Below are positions 17,783 through 26,536 of a stretch of DNA of 40,832 nt, one piece after another (position 1 is the first letter of the stretch; each line of letters opens with the position of its first letter). A model generated the notes under the pieces. The model ran no database searches, was not told the origin of the DNA, and saw nothing but the letters and a program-made list of their open reading frames with translations. This DNA comes from Thermaceae bacterium (lineage in GTDB: Bacteria; Deinococcota; Deinococci; Deinococcales; Marinithermaceae): the NCBI GenBank assembly GCA_026987375.1, contig JALSMT010000113.1, positions 1 to 40,832 on the forward strand. Direction: 5' to 3'. Position numbers and translations under genes: made by a program.

Positions 17783-18250
17783 TTACTGGACGCCGACTTT
17801 TGGCGCTAGGGCGTTGCGTTCTTTGAGGACGTCGGCGGCCGTCATGGCCTTGGCGCGGTACTTGGCTACTTCATCGGCGGTGAAGGGTTTGAAGTCTTTG
17901 GGAAGGAGCTTTTTGTTCCACTCATTGAGAATGAAGTTGTAGAGGTCGGCTACCTGGGCGTTGGATAGCTGGGCGAAGGGCGGCATAAAGCCTGAGTAGG
18001 TCTTGCCATGAGACTTGAGCTGGCCCTGGATGCCGAAGGCGACGATGTGGACCAAGAGGGCGCGTCCCTCTTTCGCCTTGACGAAGCTGCCGATCGAGTT
18101 GGCGACCGGGGGGAAGGCCCCGGGGTTGCCCTGACCGTTGGCCATGTGGCAGCCCGAGCAGAACTGGTTGTAGACGTTTTGCCCGTTACCCGCTAAGGCC
18201 AGAGCGGCCATTGCCAGAGCCAGTGTTGTAATTAAGAAGATCTTTCGCAT
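17783..18250 (-). CDS. Periplasmic c-type cytochrome (single haem)
   Basis: 155 residues with a cleavable signal peptide (Ala-rich, ending about residue 20, ALALA-G). The haem motif CSGCH sits near residue 31, and the Met ligand is in GFMPPFAQLS near residue 88. A roughly 50-residue charged tail follows the cytochrome c fold. Likely a small electron carrier; partner oxidase not in the window. The ATG at 18250 has GGAGG upstream and a consensus TATAAT at 18276-18271. Confidence 0.88.
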   Translation of the reverse strand: MRKIFLITTLALAMAALALAGNGQNVYNQFCSGCHMANGQGNPGAFPPVANSIGSFVKAKEGRALLVHIVAFGIQGQLKSHGKTYSGFMPPFAQLSNAQVADLYNFILNEWNKKLLPKDFKPFTADEVAKYRAKAMTAADVLKERNALAPKVGVQ

Positions 18251-18270
18251 ATACCTTACCTCCAGCTAGG

Positions 18271-18276
18271 ATTATA
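18271..18276 (-). promoter_or_regulatory. -10 element of the cytochrome c gene
   Basis: A perfect TATAAT on the minus strand, 20 nt before the ATG. The -35 region is not convincing. Shows the cytochrome is not simply the tail of the pot operon. Confidence 0.5.
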
Positions 18277-18310
18277 GCAGTAGATTGACGGGAAAATTGT
18301 TCATGAAATA

Positions 18311-19336
18311 TTAACGCGCCTTAATCTCCGTCCAGATTCTGTCGTACAACTTTAGACTCGAGCCGATGTCGTGGATGAACTCAAGTTTCTTCATTACCGC
18401 GTTGCTGGGGTAAACTGCGGGGTCGTTGAGAAGTTTGCTGTCGAGGTACGGTTCGGCTGCTTGCACCGGAGAGGCGTAGTAGTTGGCGTTCGAAATTTGC
18501 GCCGCCACCCGCGGCTGCAGGATAAAGTTCAGAAAGGCGTAGGCCAGTTGGGGATGCGGGGCGTCTTTGGGGATGGCCATGGCGTCTACCCAGATGGTGC
18601 CGCCCTCTTTGGGGATGACGTACTTGATCTGGGCGTCCTCGTCTTGAACCGCAAAGATGTCGCCGGAGTAGTTGTGGACTATGACCGCGTCACCCGCCAG
18701 CAGGCGACTGCGCCCCTCAACGCTGTTGGCGAAGCCGATGCCGCGCTTTTTGGCCGAGATGAGCAGCTTTTCGGCCTGACGCAGGTGAGACGGGTCGGTA
18801 TCGTTGAGCGAGTAACCTAAGTATTTGAGCGCCGCGCCTATAGTTTCGCGCATTTCATCCAGCAGCAGGAAGGGCCCCTGATATTGCTTTGGGTCGAAGA
18901 ACACCCCCCACGAATCTACCGCACCGTCTACCTCGCCGGCGCGATAGGCGATACCCGTAGTGCCCCACTGGTAGGGTATGGAGTAGGTGTTGCCAGGGTC
19001 GTAAGCGGGGTCTTGAAAGCGGGGGTACAAATTGCTTAGGTTGGCTATCTTGGTGTGGTCAAGCTTTTTTAGTAATCCCGAGCGAGCCATCTCGGCCACG
19101 TAGTAATCCGGCGGGACAACAAGATCGTATTCGCGGGCGCCGCCGGCCTGCAGTTTGGCCATCATGGCTTCGGGGGCGTCGAAGGTGTCGTAGATAATCC
19201 TCACGTCGTACTTCTTGGAGAACTCTTGCAAGACGCTCTCAGGGATGTACTCCGCCCAGTTGAAGATCCTCAGCTCCCCTTTGGCGAAAGAGAGGGAGAG
19301 CCACGCGGTCAGCAAAAAAACGACAACCCTTTTCAT
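18311..19336 (-). CDS. potD: Spermidine/putrescine-binding protein PotD
   Basis: 341 residues, periplasmic solute-binding component. Signal peptide to about residue 19 (SLSFA-KG), then LRIFNWAEYIPESVL, the hallmark start of PotD/PotF, and IYDTFDAPEAMMAKL, YDLVVPPDYYV, YSIPYQWGTTGIAY, WVDAMAIPKDAPH. Last gene of potABCD. Its ATG is 3 nt after the potC stop; the AGGAGG ribosome site lies in the last two Arg codons of potC. Confidence 0.93.
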   Translation of the reverse strand: MKRVVVFLLTAWLSLSFAKGELRIFNWAEYIPESVLQEFSKKYDVRIIYDTFDAPEAMMAKLQAGGAREYDLVVPPDYYVAEMARSGLLKKLDHTKIANLSNLYPRFQDPAYDPGNTYSIPYQWGTTGIAYRAGEVDGAVDSWGVFFDPKQYQGPFLLLDEMRETIGAALKYLGYSLNDTDPSHLRQAEKLLISAKKRGIGFANSVEGRSRLLAGDAVIVHNYSGDIFAVQDEDAQIKYVIPKEGGTIWVDAMAIPKDAPHPQLAYAFLNFILQPRVAAQISNANYYASPVQAAEPYLDSKLLNDPAVYPSNAVMKKLEFIHDIGSSLKLYDRIWTEIKAR

Positions 19337-19339
19337 GCT

Positions 19340-20122
19340 TTACCTCCTTGTAGAAACACGTTGCACTACTATTAGAATCAGCGTAGTCACCAAGATCATA
19401 AGGGTAGAGAGGGCGTGGATTTCTGGGGTGACTCCCTTTTTGACGCTGGAGAAGATGTATATCGGCAGAGTAGTAGAACCAGGGCCGGCGGTAAAAAAGG
19501 TAATGACAAAGTCATCGAGGCTGAGCGTGAAGGCTAGCAGGGCGGCCGCCGCAACCCCTGGCCATATCAGCGGCAGCGTTACCAACCAAAACCTCTTCCA
19601 GCCGGCGGCGCCCAGGTCGTAGGCCGCTTCGTGAAGGCTGGGGTCCAGCCCGGCCAAGCGACTTTTGATGATGAGCGTAACGTATGCAACTTGGAAAGTG
19701 ATGTGGGCAAGTATGACCGTGATCAAGCTCATGTGAAAAGCGGCCAGGTAGCGTTGTACCCAGGCGAAGAAGAGCAGCAGGGCGGCTCCCATGGCGACGT
19801 CGGGGATAACGATGGGAACGTAAAGGAGGAATAGCAACCCACCGCGTCCGAAAAAACGGTAGCGTGAAAGGCCCAACGCCAAAAGGGTGCCCATGACTGT
19901 AGCCACGGTCGTGGATACGCCGGCTACAATCAGACTATTTACGAGGTAGAAGTGTACTTGGGAGTGGCTTAAGAGCTGCTTGTACCATTTAAGGGTAAAG
20001 CCTTGCCAGTTGACGCCATACCTGCTGGAGTTGAAGGATAGCGCGATAATGACGAGAATAGGCAGATACAGGAAAGCCAGCACCAGCAGTCCCTGCGCCG
20101 TCAGTAGACGGCGGCCGCTCAT
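19340..20122 (-). CDS. potC: Polyamine ABC transporter permease PotC
   Basis: 260 residues, six membrane helices, with the ABC permease EAA loop reading HEAAYDLGAAGWKRFWLVTLPL near residue 160. NSLIVAGVSTTVATVMGTLLALGL and SLDDFVITFFTAGPGSTTLP are typical of PotC. The frame is open back to 20641, but that part is potB read out of frame; the start is the ATG at 20122, which overlaps the potB stop by 4 nt and follows GGAGG. Confidence 0.93.
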   Translation of the reverse strand: MSGRRLLTAQGLLVLAFLYLPILVIIALSFNSSRYGVNWQGFTLKWYKQLLSHSQVHFYLVNSLIVAGVSTTVATVMGTLLALGLSRYRFFGRGGLLFLLYVPIVIPDVAMGAALLLFFAWVQRYLAAFHMSLITVILAHITFQVAYVTLIIKSRLAGLDPSLHEAAYDLGAAGWKRFWLVTLPLIWPGVAAAALLAFTLSLDDFVITFFTAGPGSTTLPIYIFSSVKKGVTPEIHALSTLMILVTTLILIVVQRVSTRR

Positions 20123-20988
20123 AGCAGATCCTCCAGGCCCTTTTCGCCGGCCCAGCGCGCGTATATCCAGAGGCCGAGCAAGACTACCGCCATCAGCACG
20201 AAAGCTGCGGCCGAGCCGAAGGCCCAATCGCGCGAAGAGCCGAACTGTTGCTGAATGACGTTTCCTATGAGAACCGTTTTTCCGGCGCCGAGCAGATCGG
20301 AGATTACGAACGTTCCTACTGCGGGAATGAAGACGAGCATTACTCCGGAGACGAGCCCAGCTATTGTTTGCGGCAAAATGGCGTGGAAGAATCCGCGCAG
20401 ACGTCCGGCGCCTAGGTCGTAGGCGGCTTCGAGGAGGGTCCAGTCTATCTTTTCTACGGAGGCGTAGAGCGGCAGTATTAGGAAAGGCAGGTAGGTGTAA
20501 ACCGTTGCTACGTAGACTGCAGTCCAGCTGGGATAGAGGTGCAGCGGATTGAAGCCTACTGAGGCTAGGAAAGCGTTGAGGACGCCCCGGCGCTGGAAGA
20601 TTACTATCCAGGCGTAGACGCGGATGAGAAAGTTGGTCCAAAAGGGAAGCACGACGAGCAGCAACAGCAAGTTTTTGCGCTTGCTCAGGGCAATAAAAAA
20701 GGCGAAGGGGTAGCCCAGTAGCACCACTACCGCCGTGGTGACACCTCCCAATAGCAAGCTACGCCAGAGAATTTTCAGGTAGAGCGGGTCGAAGCTCTCG
20801 CCGTCCAAGCCAAGGAATCGCAGGTAATTGCTCAGAGTAAGCGGGCCGCTAATCCAGCCGTTGGCGCCTCTTTGCAAAAAAGAAGCGTAAAAAACGAAGA
20901 GGCTGGGCAGCAGCATGAACGCCACCAGCCAAGCCGCCCCGGGCAGCGCCGTAGGCAGCAGCTTTTTCCAATCGCCTCTACTACCCAT
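20119..20988 (-). CDS. potB: Polyamine ABC transporter permease PotB
   Basis: 289 residues, six membrane helices. The EAA loop is LEAAYDLGAGRLRGFFHAILPQT near residue 187; LLPFWTNFLIRVYAW-like text (VVLPFWTNFLIRVYAW) and GAGKTVLIGNVIQQQF are typical PotB. The start overlaps the end of potA by 8 nt. Confidence 0.94.
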   Translation of the reverse strand: MGSRGDWKKLLPTALPGAAWLVAFMLLPSLFVFYASFLQRGANGWISGPLTLSNYLRFLGLDGESFDPLYLKILWRSLLLGGVTTAVVVLLGYPFAFFIALSKRKNLLLLLVVLPFWTNFLIRVYAWIVIFQRRGVLNAFLASVGFNPLHLYPSWTAVYVATVYTYLPFLILPLYASVEKIDWTLLEAAYDLGAGRLRGFFHAILPQTIAGLVSGVMLVFIPAVGTFVISDLLGAGKTVLIGNVIQQQFGSSRDWAFGSAAAFVLMAVVLLGLWIYARWAGEKGLEDLL

Positions 20989-22096
20989 CTATCGCCACCA
21001 GGTTTTCCGGAGGCAGCTCGGCGAAAACGTTCTCGTCGTAGTCGAATTCTTCGAACCCCGGCTCTTGAATGTCGGCGTTGAGAGTGTACGCTATCAACTC
21101 GAGCGGGCCAGCATCGAGGAGATACTGGTTTTCAGCGCCGGTATAGATTATGTCGTCCACGCGCACCGGCACTACGTTGGCGCGAGGCGGGCGAGTGCGG
21201 TGCAAGCGTAATTTTTCTGGTCGGATGGAAAGGGTGTAACGGCGCCCTGGCGCCAGTGCTTCTTTTACCGCCAGGTCTCCTAGCGGGGTGGTGGTGCGCG
21301 ACTCGTCCAGAGCGGCGGCCGGTATGAGATTGGAGGCTCCTAAAAACTGTGCTACGAAGCGGGTCGTAGGTCTTTCGTATACGGCTTCAGGAAAGTCTAG
21401 CTGTTCGATTTTGCCGTGGCGCATTACCGCCAGGCGATCGCTCATTACCAGAGCCTCTTCCTGGTCGTGGGTGACGTAAATGAAGGTCAGGCCAAGCTCT
21501 TCCTGCAGGTTCATTAGCTCTACCTGCAGCTGCTTGCGCAGCTTATAGTCGAGCGCCCCCAAGGGTTCGTCGAGCAAGAGTACGTCTGGTTCGTTGACCA
21601 GGGCGCGCGCCAGCGCTACGCGCTGTTTTTGTCCTCCGGATAGCTCATCTGGCCTGCGTTTTTCCAGTCCTGCTATGTCAACCAGGTCCAGCACCCAAGA
21701 TATTCTGGAGCCTATTTCGGAGGCTGGCAAGCGCTTCATCCTCAGACCGAAAGCGATGTTGTCGTAGACGTTCATATGCGGGAAGAGGGCGTAGTTTTGG
21801 AAAACGAGGTTTAGCGGACGGCGATAAGGAGGTACAGACCGCATGTCCTGGCCGTTGATGCGAACTACTCCTTCGTCGGGGTTTTCAAAACCCGCCAGTA
21901 TTCTCAGCAGGGTAGTTTTGCCGCAGCCGGAAGGCCCCAGCAGGCTGAAAAACTCACCCGCCATAACCTGCAAAGTAACTCCGTCGAGAGCCTGGGTACC
22001 GCCATCAAAGCGCTTGCGCACCCCAGAAACCTCTACGACTACCTCTCCTCGTGGGGTGCGCGCTCGTTTACCTTTGAAAAGCTTGTGCTGCTCCAA
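20981..22096 (-). CDS. potA: Polyamine ABC transporter ATPase PotA
   Basis: 371 residues. Walker A GPSGCGKT (54-61), Q-loop FQNYALFPHM, signature LSGGQKQRVALARAL, Walker B LLLDEPLGALD, His switch YVTHDQ, then a TOBE regulatory domain (SIRPEKLRL... DDIIYTGAENQYLLD). The specificity comes from the linked potBCD genes. The start is TTG at 22096, with a GGGAG element upstream; no in-frame ATG or GTG fits better. Polyamines are abundant in thermophiles, where they protect nucleic acids. Confidence 0.94.
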   Translation of the reverse strand: MEQHKLFKGKRARTPRGEVVVEVSGVRKRFDGGTQALDGVTLQVMAGEFFSLLGPSGCGKTTLLRILAGFENPDEGVVRINGQDMRSVPPYRRPLNLVFQNYALFPHMNVYDNIAFGLRMKRLPASEIGSRISWVLDLVDIAGLEKRRPDELSGGQKQRVALARALVNEPDVLLLDEPLGALDYKLRKQLQVELMNLQEELGLTFIYVTHDQEEALVMSDRLAVMRHGKIEQLDFPEAVYERPTTRFVAQFLGASNLIPAAALDESRTTTPLGDLAVKEALAPGRRYTLSIRPEKLRLHRTRPPRANVVPVRVDDIIYTGAENQYLLDAGPLELIAYTLNADIQEPGFEEFDYDENVFAELPPENLVAIDG

Positions 22097-22119
22097 TTCT
22101 CATCTCCCTTCGCAGGGCA

Positions 22120-22148
22120 AGTTTAAGCCCCAGGCAATTCGAGCGCAA
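22120..22148 (-). promoter_or_regulatory. Promoter of potABCD
   Basis: TTGCGC (22148-22143), 17-nt spacer, TAAACT (22125-22120), placing the transcript start near 22113, about 17 nt before potA. Confidence 0.5.
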
Positions 22149-22158
22149 GGCGGCTAGC

Positions 22159-22752
22159 TCAATCGTCGGGGATCAGTGAAAAAGGTTTTTGCTGCAGCGA
22201 AACGATAAATGATGTTATCTCGTAATGTATGTCGCCGTTACCGCTTGCGTCCAACTCTACTCCGATCCTGAAGCCATCCTGGTTTACCAGGTCAAGTTGG
22301 GGGTCGCCTTGGCGCAAAACGGCGTTCAGGGAGACGGTCCCGCTGGCGCCTGGGGCCAAGCTAATGGAGGCGTGACTGAGGCTGGAGTCGTCGTGACCGT
22401 CGTAAATGTTGGCGTCGTCGGCGGCGCGTGCCAGGCGAAAGTCGGCGCTGGCGGTGATGGGGCTCGAGCCGGTATTTTTGACGGCGATCTTCAACTCGAC
22501 TGCAAAACCGTAGAGGTCTTGCAGAACCGGTACGCCGTCCACCAGCAGACCCGCATCGGGGCTAAGAATGTTGCCGTCAGCGTCGGGAACGTATATACGG
22601 ATACTACCCGGGACGTTGACGTCTCCCGAAGTCTGCGAGCCGCCTGATGAGTTTACGAAAGAAAGCACGTCAACCTTGCTCGTCAATACGGTTTTGCCGC
22701 TGCAGGCGGTCATGGCGACCAGGATTCCTAGCAGAAGAAGTGTTTTTTTCAT
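22159..22752 (-). CDS. Lipoprotein of unknown function, paired with an outer-membrane protein
   Basis: 197 residues. Lipobox MTAC with Cys17, so lipidated. The mature part has IRIYVPDADG, FAVELKIAVKNTGSSPITASADFRLA and a final FRIGVELDASGNGDIHYEITSF, the look of an immunoglobulin-like or LEA-type beta-sandwich. No family recognised. It begins 11 nt after the barrel protein gene with GGGAGG before the ATG, so both are co-transcribed; it may sit at the outer membrane with the barrel. Confidence 0.75.
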   Translation of the reverse strand: MKKTLLLLGILVAMTACSGKTVLTSKVDVLSFVNSSGGSQTSGDVNVPGSIRIYVPDADGNILSPDAGLLVDGVPVLQDLYGFAVELKIAVKNTGSSPITASADFRLARAADDANIYDGHDDSSLSHASISLAPGASGTVSLNAVLRQGDPQLDLVNQDGFRIGVELDASGNGDIHYEITSFIVSLQQKPFSLIPDD

Positions 22753-22763
22753 CTCGCCTCCCG

Positions 22764-24083
22764 CTATAGCGCAAAGCCGATGCTGGCGGCTATGCCAAAG
22801 ACCGTTTCGCCGCTAAACGCGGCTTGGTGAGTCGTCAGCGCGGCGTCAAAAGACAGGTGAGGTAAAGAAACTCCGGCTCCCAGGCCTACTCTAAGACCGT
22901 TTTGGTAACCCAAGCCGGCGCGCAGCCTCAGTATGGCAAGTCGGTACTCCAGACCGAAGTGCGTGCCAAGTTCGCCATAGCCATAACTCAGGTCGGCTCC
23001 CAGCAAGATATCGCCGCCGCTTTCCAGGGGCTGCTTGTAGGCCCCGTTCAGATAGACGGCGGGGTTAAAGCCGCCGAACGACCTGCTGGCGGGCCCGTCG
23101 CGCAGAACGTTGCCGTCTTTATCGGTGCTGCGCAGGCTGCCGTTCCACTGCGCCATGCCCACTAGATTGTTGACGCCCAAGCCAAACGCTCCGTCGCCAA
23201 AGTCGAGCGCCATTCCCAGGTCGAGCCGCCCACCATAACCTGAGCCTTGCCCGGGCCTGACCAAAAAGACCTCGCTGGCGTAGCCGACCGGACCGGGCGC
23301 GCCGTGGCTGTCGGTTTCGGTAATGGCGGTCAGCTTGGCGTCTGCATACGCCAGACCGTAAAAAGCTTGCACCCCGCCGCCCAGGTACAAATCGGCCGTC
23401 AGGCCAGGCAGACGCGGCATGCGACCGGCGTAACCCAGGCGTACGGTCAGCCCGGCTTGCGCAGACCCAAACGCGCTTAACCGATACTCGCTGTCGGCTT
23501 GCAGATAACCGCGGGAAAGGTCGCGCGCCAGATTAGGGCCCGGCTCGAGACCCAAACCGCCGCTGGAAAAGAATGCCCCTACCGAAAACTGCAGGCCGGG
23601 CAGGCCGGTGGGTATAGCCAATTCGAAAGCCGGTTTGGGCGGCTGGTATGCGCCGGCTCCGCCGTTTTTGTAACTCCCCAGGTCAAAAGGCCTACCGGAG
23701 CCGTCGCGGATGCTGACGCCGTCGGCGCTGACGTCGAAGACTATCTCGCGAGGGCTGGAGGGAGTATTGATCTCCAACTCGTAGGGGTGCGAAACCTGGT
23801 CGTAGAAGGCGAGAAGGTCAAAGTTGTTTTTGAAGCGGGCGCGGTCGCTGAAGTAGTAGAGGGGACTGGTGCTGGGTCTGAGGGCCAGATTGATTACTCC
23901 CAACGGCAGGGAGAAGCCGGCGTCGGGCCCGTACCCCGCGGCGGGAAAGGCGGCGAAAGCCGGGTTTAGCGGCGCGGCCCAGGGTCCTGGCAGGTTCAAC
24001 CCGGCCATTCCCAGGCTGCGCACTCCCTGCCCCAGGCCAAGGCCGCCCGTCATCAAAAGAGCCGCAACAAGCAGTTTCTTCAC
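22764..24083 (-). CDS. Outer-membrane beta-barrel protein (TraF/PorV-like)
   Basis: 439 residues with a signal peptide (MKKLLVAALLMTGGLGLGQG) and a first mature motif VRSLGMAGLNLPGPWAAPLNPAFAAF, the 'GxGGA..A...NPA' start of barrel proteins in the FadL/PorV/TraF-like group. Many alternating strands follow, and the chain ends in an outer-membrane-type terminal strand (FGIAASIGFAL). It indicates a diderm envelope. Cargo or function unknown. The start is GTG at 24083 with GAGGA close upstream; heads a two-gene unit with the lipoprotein. Confidence 0.75.
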   Translation of the reverse strand: MKKLLVAALLMTGGLGLGQGVRSLGMAGLNLPGPWAAPLNPAFAAFPAAGYGPDAGFSLPLGVINLALRPSTSPLYYFSDRARFKNNFDLLAFYDQVSHPYELEINTPSSPREIVFDVSADGVSIRDGSGRPFDLGSYKNGGAGAYQPPKPAFELAIPTGLPGLQFSVGAFFSSGGLGLEPGPNLARDLSRGYLQADSEYRLSAFGSAQAGLTVRLGYAGRMPRLPGLTADLYLGGGVQAFYGLAYADAKLTAITETDSHGAPGPVGYASEVFLVRPGQGSGYGGRLDLGMALDFGDGAFGLGVNNLVGMAQWNGSLRSTDKDGNVLRDGPASRSFGGFNPAVYLNGAYKQPLESGGDILLGADLSYGYGELGTHFGLEYRLAILRLRAGLGYQNGLRVGLGAGVSLPHLSFDAALTTHQAAFSGETVFGIAASIGFAL

Positions 24084-24150
24084 TCCTCTACCCCCTTTCT
24101 GACAATCGCAGCATATATCTTGCTGAAACGTGCGGCTACCCCCAAAAGGG

Positions 24151-24645
24151 TTACCTGACCAGCGCCGTGGTAGTGGTACGCAGGTGCGCTAAGTGCGTTA
24201 GCGCGATCGCCAGGGCGTCGGCCACGTGGCTGCTGGCGGGAGTTTTCTTCATCTTGAGTAAAGCCCGGACCATGAAGGCCACCTGATTTTTGTCCGCATG
24301 GCCCGTCCCTACCAAGGCGCGCTTTACCTCCATGGGCCCGTACTGAAAAACCTCTAGCCCGGCCTGGGCGGCGGCGAGGAAAACCGCCCCCATGGCCCAG
24401 CCGACCTTGTAGGCCAGTTCGTTTTGGCGGTAGAAGAACTGGGCCTCCACCGCTATCGCCTCCGGCTCGTATTCGTTAATTGCCCCGTGCAAGCTGTCGA
24501 AAATTGCGGCTATCCTCTTGGGGGCCGCTTGGCGGTGGCTCGTTTTAACCAGTTCCGCGTAAACATAGTCGGCTTTGGCGCTATTGCCGCTGACTATGCC
24601 AATTCCCAGGTTGCTAATGCCTGGGTCTACGCCCAGCACAATCAC
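24151..24645 (-). CDS. ruvC: Holliday junction resolvase RuvC
   Basis: 164 residues, normal length. Catalytic residues Asp7 (GVDPG), Glu67 (AVEAQFF), and His140/Asp143 (SSHVADALA); His in place of the third Asp is usual in the Thermus branch. It cuts Holliday junctions with RuvAB; ruvA is 14 kb away in this window. The start is GTG at 24645, just after the yebC stop. Confidence 0.94.
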   Translation of the reverse strand: MIVLGVDPGISNLGIGIVSGNSAKADYVYAELVKTSHRQAAPKRIAAIFDSLHGAINEYEPEAIAVEAQFFYRQNELAYKVGWAMGAVFLAAAQAGLEVFQYGPMEVKRALVGTGHADKNQVAFMVRALLKMKKTPASSHVADALAIALTHLAHLRTTTTALVR

Positions 24646-24646
24646 G

Positions 24647-25378
24647 TTATGCCTCTACGCCGCTGAGGTCGAGGTTCGAGTAGACGTTCTGAACGTCGTC
24701 CAGGTCTTCTAAAGCGTCGATCAGGCGCAGCACCTTTTGCGCTTCGTCGTTGCTGAGTGAGGTGGTGTTTTGCGGAATCATCGTTATTTCGACGGAGTCG
24801 GCTTTAAAGCCGGATTCTTCCAGGGTCTGGGCGACGTTGAATACCTCGTTAGGCTCGGTGTATACCTCCAGCAAGCCTTCGGATTCTTCTAGGTCTACCG
24901 CGCCGGCGTCTATGGCGGCCTCCTGCGCCTCTTCGCCGGCTATGGGAAGTACTATCAGGCCCTTGCGCTCAAACTGCCAGGCCACCGCTCCGCTCGAGCC
25001 CAAAGAGCCGCCGTGCTTGCTAAAAACGTGCCTCACCTCACTGGCGGTGCGGTTGCGATTGTCGGAGAGCGCAAAGACTAGCAACGCTACCCCTCCCGGG
25101 GCGTAGCCTTCGTAGACAATTTCTTCGAACTTGCTGGCGCCTTCGCCCTCGCCGCGCAGCTTGGCCAGCAAGCGCTCTATGTTGTCACCGGGGACGTCAT
25201 CCCGCTTGGCGGCCTCAATGGCGTTACGTAGCTGCACGTTACCGGCGGGGTCGGGGCCGCCGCCCGAGCGGGCGGCGGCGGATATTGCGCGCATGTGTTT
25301 AGTGATCAACTTGCCGCGCTTATTGTCGTTGGCGGCTTTTTTCCTTTTTATTTGAGCCCATTTGCTGTGACCGGCCAT
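24647..25378 (-). CDS. YebC/PmpR family protein (transcription/translation factor)
   Basis: 243 residues, full length. Begins MAGHSKWAQIKRKKAANDNKRGK and carries GGGPDPAGNVQLRNAIEAAK and YEGYAPGGVALLV, the family hallmarks. YebC members act as DNA-binding regulators or, as shown for some, relieve ribosome stalling. Followed by ruvC, a common pairing. The ATG has AGAGGTG upstream; TATAAT at 25406-25401 is the likely -10. Confidence 0.93.
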   Translation of the reverse strand: MAGHSKWAQIKRKKAANDNKRGKLITKHMRAISAAARSGGGPDPAGNVQLRNAIEAAKRDDVPGDNIERLLAKLRGEGEGASKFEEIVYEGYAPGGVALLVFALSDNRNRTASEVRHVFSKHGGSLGSSGAVAWQFERKGLIVLPIAGEEAQEAAIDAGAVDLEESEGLLEVYTEPNEVFNVAQTLEESGFKADSVEITMIPQNTTSLSNDEAQKVLRLIDALEDLDDVQNVYSNLDLSGVEA

Positions 25379-25400
25379 GAATCACCTCTTTAGTCAGTTC

Positions 25401-25427
25401 ATTATAATCTTTGCGGCGTTATAGGCT
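25401..25427. promoter_or_regulatory. Divergent promoter elements of yebC and the tdh pseudogene
   Basis: The palindrome ATTATAAT (25401-25408) gives a consensus -10 in both directions; the minus one serves yebC. On the plus strand TAGGCT (25422-25427) ends 6 nt before the tdh ATG, the leaderless pattern. Confidence 0.45.
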
Positions 25428-25433
25428 GAAATC

Positions 25434-26473
25434 ATGAAAGCCCTAATCAAGGCTGGGGCGCGGCCGGGTTTGGTCTTTGCGAAGTAGAGGACCGTCAGCC
25501 GGGGCCCGCAGAAATACTGGTCGAGGTAAATGCGGCCTCCATCTGCGGCACGGACTTGCATATCTGGCGCTGGGATCACTGGGCAGCCGGACGATTGAAG
25601 CCGCCGCTGATAAGCGGCCACGAGTTCGCCGGGGTAGTGGTAGCGACGGGGCCAAGCGTAACGACTCCGCGGGTGGGCGATCACGTAAGAGTGGAGAGCC
25701 ACGTAGTCTGCCACACCTGCTATCAGTATCGTACCGGCCAAGGCCACATCTGCTAGAACACGCATATCCTCGGGGTTGACATAGACGGTGGATACGCCCA
25801 GTACGCCACCGTTCCGGCGGAGAACGCCTGGGTGAATCCTCCAGACCTGCCGTGGGAGATTGCCGCGGTGCTCGAGCCCTTCGGTAACGCAGTGCATACC
25901 GTTTATTCCGGCGTGGGCGTTGAAGGAAAGTCGGTATTGATTACCGGAGCCGGCCCGATCGGCTTGATGGCGGTGGCGGTGGCCCGCGCCAGCGGCGCCA
26001 CCTTGGTGGCGGTAACAGATTTACAGCCATACCGGCTGGATTTCGCCAGGAAGATGGGCGCTGACCGGGTGATAAACGTGGCCGAAAAAGACCCTGTGCA
26101 GACCATAAAGCAGCTTACCGGGGGCAAGGGAGTTGAGGTGCTGCTCGAGTTTTCGGGCAGTGAAAAAGCGATTCATCAAGGCCTGCAAGCGCTCATGCCC
26201 GGCGGAGAGGCGCGTATATTAGGGATACCTTCCGACCCAATTAATTTTGACTTGGCCGGCGAGTTGGTGATGCGCGGAATAACCGCGCTGGGTATAGCGG
26301 GCAGAAGGCTCTATCAGACCTGGTACCAGGGCAGCGGTCTAATCTACAGTGGCCGAGTAGACCTGCAACCGTTGATTACCCACCATTTCGCCATGGCCGA
26401 CTACAAGGAAGCATTTGCCTTGCTGCAGAGAGGAGTAGGCGTAAAGGCCATTCTCTACCCCGAACAGTCTTGA
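25434..26473 (+). pseudogene. tdh: L-threonine 3-dehydrogenase, zinc type, inactivated
   Basis: The whole family length can be read when two lesions are bridged. Reading starts [16 protein letters not shown] at 25434, then hits TAG 25485-25487; restoring one base near 25482 gives [16 protein letters not shown] and the rest of the enzyme. A second stop, TAG 25754-25756, stands right after GQGHIC, where relatives have a codon such as Gln. Catalytic-zinc CGTDLHIW and GHEFAG are present; the structural-zinc cluster reads [15 protein letters not shown], with the third Cys changed to Tyr. The 3' part (25832-26473) has GAGPIGLMA and [14 protein letters not shown]. Three independent changes point to real decay, not one sequencing error. 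Confidence 0.88.
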
Positions 26474-26500
26474 AAACGGGCAGAGAATGTTCATGCAGGC

Positions 26501-26530
26501 TTGCCGAATAAAAACACGATTCAATAATAT
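26501..26530 (+). promoter_or_regulatory. Promoter of mtnA, leaderless
   Basis: TTGCCG (26501-26506), 18-nt spacer, TAATAT (26525-26530), ending 6 nt before the ATG. No Shine-Dalgarno sequence. Confidence 0.6.
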
Positions 26531-26536
26531 ATCCCT

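Noticed and set aside
20123-20641. PotC as a 433-residue protein
   Set aside because: The extra part is potB in another frame; the ATG at 20122 couples to the potB stop.
25754-25756. Amber codon read as a special amino acid in tdh
   Set aside because: A frameshift and a lost zinc Cys in the same gene make decay the simpler reading.
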